This document shows, piece by piece, positions 1 to 8,378 of a DNA stretch of 64,000 nt. How positions within the stretch are numbered: position 1 is the first letter of the stretch; each line of letters starts with the position of its first letter. The notes beneath the pieces are model-generated. The model did no database searches, was not told where the DNA came from, and worked only from the letters and a program-made list of their open reading frames with translations. Made by a program: the position numbers and the translations under genes. Where the stretch lies: positions 3,348,001 through 3,412,000 of the forward strand of contig NZ_CP044016.1 of the NCBI RefSeq assembly GCF_004337365.2. The letters run 5' to 3'. This stretch comes from Rhizosphaericola mali. GTDB taxonomy: Bacteria > Bacteroidota > Bacteroidia > Chitinophagales > Chitinophagaceae.

Positions 1-293
1 ACATAAGCCCCAGCGATTTGAGCTAAATAATTGGCGCGATTTTTCTTTAAAACCAAAGTTATAAATGCCCAACTTTGTTGTGAAACATTCGCCTTAACGA
101 CTGCAGATACAGCGGCAAGTTTTTTGTCTTCACTGATGATTGGACTCGCCAAAACATAGTCAAATTCTTTACTAGCTTTGCAAAGTTCAATGATATATTG
201 CATATCCGTATAAGCCGCATCTAATTGATTTTGCTGTTGGGCAAATTCAATCAAGCTTTTTGCATATACATTAGCTAAACGAGGATTACGCAT
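1..293 (-). CDS. atpH: ATP synthase F1 subunit delta (partial, 3' end off the left edge)
   Basis: The complement starts with ATG at 293 and reads MRNPRLANVYAKSLIEFAQQ, then about 97 residues without a stop to the window edge. The start (a short basic stretch, then A-x-x-YA-x-S-L) and the run near 'VLASPIISEDKKLAAV' are typical of the OSCP/delta family, which joins the F1 head to the b-subunit stalk. The gene lies 46 nt downstream of atpF on the same strand, in the usual F0 order B-E-F-H, so atpA and atpG are expected further left. The C-terminal half is outside the window. Confidence 0.93.
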   Translation of the reverse strand, partial: MRNPRLANVYAKSLIEFAQQQNQLDAAYTDMQYIIELCKASKEFDYVLASPIISEDKKLAAVSAVVKANVSQQSWAFITLVLKKNRANYLAQIAGAY

Positions 294-339
294 TCTGTTT
301 TAAAATTCTAGTTGTAAAATTATCCAATTACAGGAGAAA

Positions 340-834
340 TTAGTTCAATTTAATTTCAGAAGTCAATTGGTTAATATAATTTTCTTGTTGGCTTTTATCA
401 GCCAATTCTCTACCGATTACTTTTTGAGCAATTTCCAATGCGATGCTACCTACTTGATTTTTTACATCAGCAATAGCTGCATTTTTTTGTGCGGTAATCG
501 CTTGTTGTGCTTCAGAGATCAATTGTTCTTTTACACGTTGACCTTCTGTTTGTGCTTCGGAAATGATACGCTCTTTACTAGCATTTGCATCTTTCAAAAG
601 ATTTGCTCTTTCTTCGATTGCTTTTGCCAATAATGCTTCGTTTTCAGATTTCAAGCTAGCCATTTCAGACTTTGCTTTTTCAGCTGCTGCAAGAGCATCT
701 GCGATTCCAGATTCACGTTCATTTAACGTCTTCAAGATGGGTTTCCATGCAGCAGCTCTTAAAATAAGCAATACAATCACGAAAGCGATCAAAGAGTAAA
801 GAACGATACCTAATCCAGGATTTAATAATTCCAT
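340..834 (-). CDS. atpF: ATP synthase F0 subunit b
   Basis: This 164-residue protein is the peripheral stalk subunit that holds the F1 head against rotation. Residues about 8-27 form one hydrophobic membrane helix, followed by a tryptophan and a long charged, Ala/Glu/Lys-rich segment (about 35-150) expected to form the parallel coiled coil. The length fits the family, usually 155-170 residues. It sits between atpE and atpH on the minus strand and should be co-transcribed with them. Nothing is odd in it; the overlapping plus-strand frames are shadows. Confidence 0.95.
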   Translation of the reverse strand: MELLNPGLGIVLYSLIAFVIVLLILRAAAWKPILKTLNERESGIADALAAAEKAKSEMASLKSENEALLAKAIEERANLLKDANASKERIISEAQTEGQRVKEQLISEAQQAITAQKNAAIADVKNQVGSIALEIAQKVIGRELADKSQQENYINQLTSEIKLN

Positions 835-931
835 ATTATATTTTTTCTTCTTTTGTAAGAATAAGCTGAAAAAAGTAAAAATTTACCGTATCTCCGCCCT
901 GTGCTTTGATACGGCAAAAATTTTGCAGTAA

Positions 932-1186
<255 letters not shown>

Positions 1187-1235
1187 TTAAAAAATAAAAA
1201 TAAAAAATTTGAATAAATGTCTTGGTTACTTAATA

Positions 1236-2360
1236 TTAATGATGATCCTCAACAATAGATTGACTGATAAATACTGCAGTAAGATTGGTGAAGATGAACG
1301 CTTGGATAAATGCAACCAATAACTCTACGCAATCCATAAAGATGACGAATAGAATAGATACTGGTGAAAAACCATAACCAGCGACTGGAGACATTTGTCC
1401 GAATATAAATATTAAGGAAATAAAACTCAAAATTACGATGTGTCCTGCTGTCATGTTCGCAAAAAGACGAATCATCAAAGCCGCGGGACGAATAACCATA
1501 CCTAATAATTCTACTGGAATCATTAATATTTTTACAGGAACTGGTACACCAGGGAACCAAAATACGTGTCCCCAGAATTTACCATTTGTGCTGAACACAA
1601 TCACAATAAACGCGATAATTGCCAATACAAAGGTAAATGCAATATTACCAGATACGTTAGCTGATCCTGGGATCAACCCCAATAAGTTATTAATTAAGAT
1701 AAAGAAAAATACCGTCAATAAGAAAGGCATATATCTTTCATAATTGTGTCCCAAATAAGTTTTTGCAACATCATCTCTTACGAAAGTGATAACTGGCTCA
1801 ACTGCATTTTGGAAACCACTTGGCGCTTTATTCGCACCTGTTTTTTTGTATTTTTTAGCAACGGATAACATGATGACAATTAATAATACAGAAGCAAATA
1901 TTAATTGTGCAGCACCTTTAGTTACAGAGAAATCATAATATTTAGTAGTAACACCTGTTGGAAGAGGTTTACTAAAAGACATTAAAGAAGAATATACTAC
2001 AATAGTTGAATCAACAGATCCATCTTCATGAGCACCTACAAGAGAACTACCTTCTTCATCAGAAAATTTAAATCCTTTATACGTTTCTCCTTCTTCAATA
2101 TGTGAAGCAGAAAAAACAACCAATCCTTTCTCTGGAGAAAATAAAATAATTGGCAAAGGCAAACCAAAATGCGCCTTTCCAAAACTTAATATATGGAACT
2201 GGTGCGCATCCAATACGTGATTAATTATAGATTTTCCGGCATTATAAGCCTCTTTTTCCTTACTTTCTTGCTTTTCTTGCGCATTTACAAGATTTAGATG
2301 AAACACGGAAAATACCGTGAAAACCAATACCAATAAGCGTTTCAAGCCTTTTGAAGTCAT
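1236..2360 (-). CDS. atpB: ATP synthase F0 subunit a with secreted N-terminal extension
   Basis: This is the proton-channel subunit. The C-terminal half holds about five membrane helices with the essential arginine in MIRLFANMTAGH (near residue 298), and the FIQAFIF motif in the last helix. An in-frame ATG at 2390 exists, but I chose ATG 2360: it gives a standard signal peptide (basic start, hydrophobic core, cut near VNAQ), and a -7-like TATCTTTG lies between the two ATGs. The extension of about 110 residues between signal peptide and first channel helix is usual in Bacteroidota and absent from the E. coli protein. It is the first gene of the operon seen here. Confidence 0.93.
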   Translation of the reverse strand: MTSKGLKRLLVLVFTVFSVFHLNLVNAQEKQESKEKEAYNAGKSIINHVLDAHQFHILSFGKAHFGLPLPIILFSPEKGLVVFSASHIEEGETYKGFKFSDEEGSSLVGAHEDGSVDSTIVVYSSLMSFSKPLPTGVTTKYYDFSVTKGAAQLIFASVLLIVIMLSVAKKYKKTGANKAPSGFQNAVEPVITFVRDDVAKTYLGHNYERYMPFLLTVFFFILINNLLGLIPGSANVSGNIAFTFVLAIIAFIVIVFSTNGKFWGHVFWFPGVPVPVKILMIPVELLGMVIRPAALMIRLFANMTAGHIVILSFISLIFIFGQMSPVAGYGFSPVSILFVIFMDCVELLVAFIQAFIFTNLTAVFISQSIVEDHH

Positions 2361-2379
2361 ACCTTTGAAAAATTTGGCG

Positions 2380-2387
2380 CAAAGATA
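2380..2387 (-). promoter_or_regulatory. Candidate -7 box TATCTTTG upstream of atpB
   Basis: On the minus strand the octamer matches the Bacteroidota -7 consensus TAnnTTTG, 19 nt before the chosen atpB start. No convincing -33 TTTG is seen, so this rests on the octamer alone. If correct, the longer ATG at 2390 lies upstream of transcription start and is not used. Confidence 0.35.
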
Positions 2388-2476
2388 CATAGACTAAGTA
2401 TAAAAAAAGATTTTACAGCAGAAAAATTATACAGAAAGTTATAAATATCTTAACAAAGAAAATCTTAACTTGCCCA

Positions 2477-2863
2477 TTAACCCAAACCTCCTGCCACACT
2501 AATACCAATTATTAATAAAACAATTAATGTAATAACGATATACAGTTTGTCTTTTTCCAAAATAAATCCAAGCAGGGAGAATATAACTCTAATAGTTGGA
2601 GTAATTATCAAAACGATTATACCCAATTTCACAATTTCTTCTCCATGCAAATTCCCAATACCTTTAAATACATTGGTTAAATAATCAAAAAAACTATCGT
2701 CCTTCTCAATGAAATGAGCGTATTTACTTGCGACTTTTTCTGAACCATGATCTTTCAAATAAAAGATACCACCAATTAATGAAACTGCTAAGGAAAGATA
2801 AACGCCATATCGTAAAACATTACCAATGGCGGTCTGAATATTGGAGTCTTTAATACGTGCCAT
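2477..2863 (-). CDS. DUF1634 family membrane protein
   Basis: A 128-residue inner-membrane protein with three predicted helices (about residues 16-37, 78-97 and 105-126) and a charged outer loop between the first two. The arrangement and the RYGVYLSLAVSLIGG start match DUF1634, whose members are usually found beside TauE/SafE-type permeases. It follows the permease gene by 3 nt and is almost surely co-transcribed. It probably acts as a small partner of that permease; no enzymatic motif is visible. It is not AtpI despite its position near the ATP synthase operon. Confidence 0.7.
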   Translation of the reverse strand: MARIKDSNIQTAIGNVLRYGVYLSLAVSLIGGIFYLKDHGSEKVASKYAHFIEKDDSFFDYLTNVFKGIGNLHGEEIVKLGIIVLIITPTIRVIFSLLGFILEKDKLYIVITLIVLLIIGISVAGGLG

Positions 2864-2866
2864 CTT

Positions 2867-3700
2867 TTAAAATTTGTGATTAAATCCGTTATATATCATG
2901 TTGATAGCCAATAACAATATCACTACCGAAAAGAATAAACGTAATTTCTTTGGATTACTTTTTACCAATATTTTTGCACCTAACATTGCGCCTATTAAAA
3001 CGCCAATTACGACAGGCATACATAGGCCAGGTTCTATATATCCCCTTTGTAAATAAACAAATGCCGACGCTGTAGCGGTTACGCCCATCATAAAATTACT
3101 TGTTGTCGTAGACACTTTAAATGGAACCTTCATTATATTATCCATGGCTATTACTTTGAATGCACCAGAACCGATACCTAACAATCCAGATAAAATTCCA
3201 GCCACAGACATCATTGAAAAGCCTCCTCCTACATTTTTAATACCATAAGCCACTGGACCTTCTTTAGTTGGGTAAGAGGATGGCAACTTTAACCAAGTAG
3301 CGGCTTTACTAGAAGTAATTTGTACATGTTCGGCTTTCTTGCGTAAAGAATTAAGTCCATTAAAAATCAATACAAATCCAAAAAGTATTGCCACTAAATT
3401 TGCAGGAGCAAATGCGGCAATGACCGTACCCAAAACTGCACCGATAGTTGTAGCAATTTCTAAAAACATTCCCATACGAATATTGGTAATCCCTTCTCGT
3501 ACATAAGCGGCAGCTGAGCCAGAAGAGGTGGCAATCACTGAAACCAATGCTGTACCAATTGCATAATGTAAATCGACCCCCAGCAGGACAGTCAATAAAG
3601 GAATGATGATAACACCACCACCTAAACCGGTGAGAGAACCTATCAATCCTGCAGACACCGCACCAAAAAAGACAAGTAAGGTAAATTGATATACGTCCAT
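2867..3700 (-). CDS. Sulfite exporter TauE/SafE (TSUP) family permease
   Basis: A 277-residue permease with about eight membrane helices in two repeated halves. The first half starts with the family signature GLIGSLTGLGGGVIIIPLL (about residues 19-37), and the second half repeats it as SGLLGIGSGAFKV near residue 170. TSUP proteins move sulfite, sulfonates, organic acids or related anions; the substrate cannot be told here. It is the first gene of a pair with the DUF1634 protein, which suggests a two-component transporter. A -7-like box lies 29 nt upstream. Confidence 0.85.
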   Translation of the reverse strand: MDVYQFTLLVFFGAVSAGLIGSLTGLGGGVIIIPLLTVLLGVDLHYAIGTALVSVIATSSGSAAAYVREGITNIRMGMFLEIATTIGAVLGTVIAAFAPANLVAILFGFVLIFNGLNSLRKKAEHVQITSSKAATWLKLPSSYPTKEGPVAYGIKNVGGGFSMMSVAGILSGLLGIGSGAFKVIAMDNIMKVPFKVSTTTSNFMMGVTATASAFVYLQRGYIEPGLCMPVVIGVLIGAMLGAKILVKSNPKKLRLFFSVVILLLAINMIYNGFNHKF

Positions 3701-3729
3701 TCTTTTTATTTAATAATAAAGTATTTAAA

Positions 3730-3737
3730 CAAAGATA
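3730..3737 (-). promoter_or_regulatory. Candidate -7 box TATCTTTG upstream of the TauE-type permease
   Basis: This minus-strand TAnnTTTG match lies 29 nt before the permease ATG, in a 72-nt gap. The only upstream TTG is too close (8 nt) to serve as a -33 element, so the support is partial. Confidence 0.35.
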
Positions 3738-3772
3738 ATATTTAACAATAGACTAATTTGGTCTACTAATCT

Positions 3773-4663
3773 CTATACATTCATTTGTGCAATAGCATGA
3801 TGCGCATCAGCACTTAATTTTGTTAACTTCCAATTATACCATTTTACAGGAATTGTTTTTTTCATTAAGGTATCTATGTTACGCATTCCCACCAAATTCC
3901 ACACACCATGTAATTTACCGAAAAAAGAGGTATTCAACGCTCTTAAACTCATCGCAAATCCACTTTCCAAATATTCCATATGATGCCAATATCCACCAGG
4001 CATAAATAATGTATCTCCTGGTTCTAATATAACATCATATCCTTTTGCATATTTCAATGCGGGAAATTTTACATAATCAATTTTGCTTTTTTTCAAATCA
4101 TAATAATTAGAAAAATCTGCCATACTTAACACTTCAAATGGCTTTCGATACAATTTGTGCTCTTCCTCATGTGGAAACAATAAAACACGTTTTCTTCCGG
4201 CAAATTGCGTATGCAAAATATGACTTAAATCAATATCAAAATGCATATGCGTTATTGCCCCTTCTCCCCCAACGAATAACATCGGCATTGTTTTTACAAA
4301 ACCACGCATTAATTCATCAGGCCAGGTAAAATCATTTTTCATCTGAGGGGCTTTACTAAATACATTAAATAAAAATATACGCCACGCCGCAGGACCTTGT
4401 CGGATCATATCAATGTATTCTCCAAAAGTTGTATAATCATCCGCTTTATTAATGGGTGTATACGCATCGCTCTTTACATTATTATATATACCCACTTTTT
4501 CTGTCCCTGCCATTTCTTTTAAATAATTCCAATTCCATTTATGAAAAGCTGACCAATTGTGTGATAAGTTCTTTATTACGACAGGTTTATTATGTCGATA
4601 ATAAATTTCTTTAAAATCTGAAGGCGAAATGGTCCCAACTGTATCTACTTTATTTAAAATCAT
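3773..4663 (-). CDS. Cupin-like (JmjC/cupin_8) protein, possible 2-oxoglutarate Fe(II) oxygenase
   Basis: This 296-residue cytoplasmic protein has the layout of the cupin_8/FIH-like family. An N-terminal PVVIKNLSHNW segment precedes a double-stranded beta-helix core. The iron-binding facial triad is visible: H141-x-D143 in HMHFDID, and a distal histidine at H227 or H228 in PGGYWHHME. A lysine/arginine-rich strand (AGRKRVLLFP) follows, as in oxygenases that bind the 2-oxoglutarate carboxylate. Members hydroxylate proteins or small molecules; the target here is unknown. It stands alone between the permease and a divergent thioredoxin gene. Confidence 0.75.
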   Translation of the reverse strand: MILNKVDTVGTISPSDFKEIYYRHNKPVVIKNLSHNWSAFHKWNWNYLKEMAGTEKVGIYNNVKSDAYTPINKADDYTTFGEYIDMIRQGPAAWRIFLFNVFSKAPQMKNDFTWPDELMRGFVKTMPMLFVGGEGAITHMHFDIDLSHILHTQFAGRKRVLLFPHEEEHKLYRKPFEVLSMADFSNYYDLKKSKIDYVKFPALKYAKGYDVILEPGDTLFMPGGYWHHMEYLESGFAMSLRALNTSFFGKLHGVWNLVGMRNIDTLMKKTIPVKWYNWKLTKLSADAHHAIAQMNV

Positions 4664-4686
4664 AGTAACTACATTCTAACATTTGA

Positions 4687-4694
4687 CAAAATTA
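4687..4694 (-). promoter_or_regulatory. Candidate -7 box TAATTTTG upstream of the cupin-like gene
   Basis: A TAnnTTTG match on the minus strand, 23 nt before the ATG, in the divergent gap shared with the TlpA gene. I see no clear -33 element. Confidence 0.3.
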
Positions 4695-4792
4695 TACGTA
4701 ATTTTTTTAGACATATTCCATAGAGCATACTTGTAAATATATCATTTATAATTTTTTGTAACTTGCCAATCAATAATTAATAAAGATTTATA

Positions 4793-5971
4793 ATGAAACA
4801 TTTAAAGACATCAATTTACTCACTTCTGGTATTGGGAAGTGTCCATGCACAAAAAAAGCCTACAATAGCAATTAAAAATACATTGTATGCCGGTGAAGGT
4901 ATTGTAACGGTCAACGTGAGTAAATTGACAGACAAGGCTGGGAAATATTTTTTAGCAATTGGAAGAGATCAAGATAGTAGTACCATTATTGATGGCAAAT
5001 TACATTTTAAAAAGAAATTGGAAGAACCTGCGGTTGCTTATCTTATGTTCCGCCCAGAAAACTCCGATCCTAATAGTCGTCTTAAACCAAAAGATTATTT
5101 TACCTTTTATTTAACGCCTGGATCTACAGAAATTGTAACAGACGACTCAATTGCTGGAGCAAAAATCATTCATGAAAATGCCTTCCAAAAAGATTATGCA
5201 GATATTAATGCAAAACAAAAAGCATTCAACAACACAGAGTTGAAACCTTTAATGGAAGAATATAAAGTTGCATCACAACAAAATGATAAAGCAAAAGCGG
5301 AAGCTATTGGTGAAAAATTTGATTCTTTACAAACTGCATTTAAAGAAAACACAATTAAACCTTTTATCATTTCAAAAGCAAAAACCAGCCCAGTAGCACT
5401 TACATTTTTGCAAGACTATATTGGTTACAGTGTAGACTATCCAACAATCAACCCATTGTACGAGGCATTGAGTCCTACATTAAAAGCGTTACCATCAGGT
5501 AAGACTATTGGAGAAAAGTTGGCTTTGGCAAAATCTACTCAGATTGGACAACCGGCAATTGATTTTACACAAAATGATACTTTAGGTAATCCAGTAAAAT
5601 TATCCGACTTCAAAGGGAAATATGTATTAGTCGATTTTTGGGCAAGCTGGTGTGGACCATGTAGAGGGGAGAATCCAAATGTTGTAGAAGCCTTTAATAA
5701 ATATAAAGATAAAAACTTTACCATTTTAGGCGTTTCTTTTGACGGAGGAAATACAAGAACAACAAAAGAAGCTTGGTTAGGAGCTATACACGCAGATCAT
5801 TTAACATGGAATCATGTTTCAGACTTACAAGGTTGGAATAATGCAGTAGGCAAATTGTATGGTATCCAATCCATTCCTCAGAATATATTGGTAGATCCTA
5901 ACGGTAATATTGTTGCAAAAAATATACGCGGTGAAGAATTACAAAAAACACTTGCAGGAATTTTTAAATAA
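4793..5971 (+). CDS. Secreted TlpA-like thiol-disulfide oxidoreductase with DUF4369-like N-domain
   Basis: A 392-residue exported protein. A short signal peptide ends near VHAQ. A beta-rich DUF4369-like domain (about 25-130) is followed by a helical linker and a C-terminal AhpC/TSA-type thioredoxin fold (about 245-392). The active-site pair is C287/C290 in WASWCGPC, and the cis-proline loop is SIPQNILVDP. Such proteins reduce disulfides in the periplasm, for example on cytochromes or outer-membrane proteins. The gene stands alone and ends at a strong hairpin. Partner proteins cannot be named from the sequence. Confidence 0.85.
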   Translation: MKHLKTSIYSLLVLGSVHAQKKPTIAIKNTLYAGEGIVTVNVSKLTDKAGKYFLAIGRDQDSSTIIDGKLHFKKKLEEPAVAYLMFRPENSDPNSRLKPKDYFTFYLTPGSTEIVTDDSIAGAKIIHENAFQKDYADINAKQKAFNNTELKPLMEEYKVASQQNDKAKAEAIGEKFDSLQTAFKENTIKPFIISKAKTSPVALTFLQDYIGYSVDYPTINPLYEALSPTLKALPSGKTIGEKLALAKSTQIGQPAIDFTQNDTLGNPVKLSDFKGKYVLVDFWASWCGPCRGENPNVVEAFNKYKDKNFTILGVSFDGGNTRTTKEAWLGAIHADHLTWNHVSDLQGWNNAVGKLYGIQSIPQNILVDPNGNIVAKNIRGEELQKTLAGIFK

Positions 5972-5983
5972 AGATTATTAATT

Positions 5984-6033
5984 ACAAATCAAAAGGGTTC
6001 GGAATGAAAACATTCCGAACCCTTTTGATTTGT
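5984..6033 (+). terminator. 23-bp perfect hairpin after the TlpA gene
   Basis: Two perfectly complementary 23-nt arms (5984-6006 and 6011-6033) surround an AAAA loop, 12 nt after the TlpA stop. The stem includes the GC-rich core GGGTTCGGAATG. It should fold strongly in either direction. There is no clean U-tract on the plus strand (A7 follows), so it may act as a bidirectional terminator or as a 3'-end stabiliser. Confidence 0.75.
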
Positions 6034-6136
6034 AAAAAAAATGGTCCAAATATAGATATATCTAGACCAAACACTTTAAACATTTAAGCAATTAACTTTA
6101 GTATTATAAAGTTAATGAATCTTAAATTAAATACAA

Positions 6137-6203
6137 CAATCTCTTTACGCAAACGATTGAAATTGATATAAATCAATAAATAATTGTTTTTATAAAGAGA
6201 TTG
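6137..6203. repeat. Inverted repeat CAATCTCTTTA / TAAAGAGATTG downstream of the DUF1735 gene
   Basis: Eleven-nt perfect arms at 6137-6147 and 6193-6203 are separated by 45 nt that hold a smaller ATTGAT..ATCAAT hairpin. It lies just beyond the last gene of the minus-strand SusC operon and may be its branched transcript end. Confidence 0.35.
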
Positions 6204-6219
6204 CTATAAAATCCTCTAC

Positions 6220-6789
6220 TTATTTGGAAACAGAGAATGAATTTATTTCTACCCCAAAATTGGTACTAATCGTAGCATAATTAGTTGTTAAAATCTTCAA
6301 CGGTATTGCATAACTAGCACTATAATCAAATTTAGAATTAGGACGAATGGTAATATGTGCGTAAGCTTGTGCCTGACCTTTTTTAATTGTTACACTTGTA
6401 GAAAAGCTATAGGTACTGCTATCAGGACAAGTGTAGGAACTACCTTGATCTGTATTGAAAGCACGCAAACTTGCGGTATCTACTCCTAATGTTAAATTAA
6501 CATCTTGTGGTGCCGTTCCGGTAGGACCACCTACCATCACTATTGCATCAAAACCTGTCGTATCGTTCGTTAAAGTAAGATCGGGAAAATCATATTGCGG
6601 ATAAATGGGTAAATTTCCATTAACGCCTTGACCATCAGAGCCTCCATTATCTTGAAACATTACAACTTCATTCGACCCTGATGTACTACTCATACTAGGA
6701 GCATCTGTATCTTTAAGGCAAGAGGTTAAACTGAAAACAACACTCCCTAATGCCAAAAACATAATTTTATTTAAACTTAGAATTTTCAT
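6220..6789 (-). CDS. DUF1735-type surface lipoprotein (SusE/F-like position)
   Basis: A 189-residue lipoprotein: the signal peptide ends at the lipobox SLTSC with C24 as the lipid anchor. The rest resembles DUF1735 (BT_3987-like N-domain): an immunoglobulin-like beta fold with a segment of the type 'VDTASLRAFNTDQG...' and a later 'VTIKKGQAQAYAHITI' strand pair. Such proteins follow SusC/SusD genes and bind glycans or cell-surface ligands. Only one domain is present, with no C-terminal catalytic or lectin module. It follows the SusD gene by 7 nt, so it belongs to that operon. Confidence 0.7.
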   Translation of the reverse strand: MKILSLNKIMFLALGSVVFSLTSCLKDTDAPSMSSTSGSNEVVMFQDNGGSDGQGVNGNLPIYPQYDFPDLTLTNDTTGFDAIVMVGGPTGTAPQDVNLTLGVDTASLRAFNTDQGSSYTCPDSSTYSFSTSVTIKKGQAQAYAHITIRPNSKFDYSASYAIPLKILTTNYATISTNFGVEINSFSVSK

Positions 6790-6796
6790 ATTTTAA

Positions 6797-8359
6797 TTAT
6801 TTAGCCCAGAAAATTAATGATGTATAAACACTAATATCAGATGGTACATTACTAGAATTAAGGGAATACTCTGTAGATGGATAAGGCAATCTTGTTGGTA
6901 AATGATCCGGACGGGTAGCCTGAGATTGTGTAGATGCAAATGAATATACTGCATTGTTAGTAACAGTAGTTGATGTCGCAGGGTAACCAGTTCTTCTATA
7001 TTCGTTCCATGCCTCAGCACCATTAATAAAATCTAAAGCAATATATTTTTGCGTAATAATTGCCTCAATCTTTTCTGCGGTTGTCGTAGCTATATCAAAA
7101 TTAGCCAAATAGCTAGTACTATTTTTAGTAATATAACTTGTCGCATCCGCTGCAGGATCTAAACCACTTTCCAATATATTAGTTGGTAATTTGTATAGAT
7201 AGTTAAATGATGCGGCTATCCCCTTATTAAAATCAGACTTTGCGTCTTGCGTCAAAATACCTCTAACATCCGCTTCCGCTTGTAAGAAATCAGATTCGGC
7301 TAATAACATTAAGGGTTCTCCCATATTTGGACCTTTCATTACTCCAATAGCATTACCTAATCCTGTACCACTTCCTGTACCAGAATACCATGCACCTGCA
7401 GTTGCCGGAGAATTAGCAATCGTACCAGAGCTTACGCCCATTTGATTAACTGGTGTTTTAGGAAAATTATAGAATATCGCAGCACCACGCGCACTATCAC
7501 TTAGTTTCGCTCCATTATAATATCCCATAATATAATATGTCGGATTATAATCTCTTAATCCAGCAGACCCAGTGTAACTAGCCACCCAAGTACCCCAAGA
7601 TGGATTAACCTCCCCTGTTGCTAACTTATAACCAGGATTTACTATAGCATCATCTGCCAAAAATCCATCAGTTGTAAAGGTCGTATTAGAAAATGTAGTA
7701 GCACTTGAGGCTCTGATAATTAATCTTAATTTCAGAGTATTCGCAAATTGTTTCCAATAAGTCATATTACCTGAAAAAAGAGGATCAGTACCACTTGTAA
7801 AGGAAGTTACACCAGTAGTGGCTGAATTTATTTCGGTAATTGCCGAGTCTATATTATTTGCCAATGACACATAAATAGATGCAGCATCATCATATTTTGG
7901 AGTTACATAGCTACTACCTTTCAATGCATCAGAATAGGGAATGTTGTTGAATTCATCTACTAACATTTCATACACGTATGATTTTAAAATTCTTGCAGCT
8001 GCGCCATAATAGGTATAACTATCATTTCCTTCAGAAATATTGATTATTGACTGCAAATTTTCTAAAATACTATAACCTGATGCCCAATAACCATTTCCTT
8101 GCGTTGTTGGATAATTATAAGTCCAAGTGGCACCAAAGCCACCATATCCACCAGCATTAGCCATGTATCCAACCGTTTGACCACCGTAATCATTGAGCGA
8201 TGACACTAAACTAGCTGTATTTGTTATCGCCAATGGCAAAACTAAATCTGGACTAGATGTTGTAGTTGCATTAGGATTGGTATTAATATTTAGTAATTTA
8301 TTACACGATACTCCTATCATACCAATAAACCCTATTGTTAATAAAAATTTATTCTTCAT
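6797..8359 (-). CDS. SusD/RagB-like nutrient-binding lipoprotein (SusD-like_2 type)
   Basis: A 520-residue lipoprotein with lipobox IGVSC (C19), followed by the LNINTNPNA start that marks the SusD-like_2 group. The all-helical TPR core is visible through aromatic- and Asn-rich segments such as 'YEMLVDEFNNIPYSDAL' (near residue 130) and the C-terminal 'EAWNEYRRTGYPA'. It should sit as a lid on the SusC barrel coded 19 nt upstream. No linked glycoside hydrolase names the ligand; proteins of this subgroup often occur in loci for peptides or unknown nutrients. Confidence 0.9.
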   Translation of the reverse strand: MKNKFLLTIGFIGMIGVSCNKLLNINTNPNATTTSSPDLVLPLAITNTASLVSSLNDYGGQTVGYMANAGGYGGFGATWTYNYPTTQGNGYWASGYSILENLQSIINISEGNDSYTYYGAAARILKSYVYEMLVDEFNNIPYSDALKGSSYVTPKYDDAASIYVSLANNIDSAITEINSATTGVTSFTSGTDPLFSGNMTYWKQFANTLKLRLIIRASSATTFSNTTFTTDGFLADDAIVNPGYKLATGEVNPSWGTWVASYTGSAGLRDYNPTYYIMGYYNGAKLSDSARGAAIFYNFPKTPVNQMGVSSGTIANSPATAGAWYSGTGSGTGLGNAIGVMKGPNMGEPLMLLAESDFLQAEADVRGILTQDAKSDFNKGIAASFNYLYKLPTNILESGLDPAADATSYITKNSTSYLANFDIATTTAEKIEAIITQKYIALDFINGAEAWNEYRRTGYPATSTTVTNNAVYSFASTQSQATRPDHLPTRLPYPSTEYSLNSSNVPSDISVYTSLIFWAK

Positions 8360-8378
8360 TATAGTTGTAATAATTTAT

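Noticed and set aside
2477-2863. AtpI-like protein next to the ATP synthase operon
   Set aside because: Its three-helix pattern and 3-nt link to the TauE-type permease fit DUF1634 instead.
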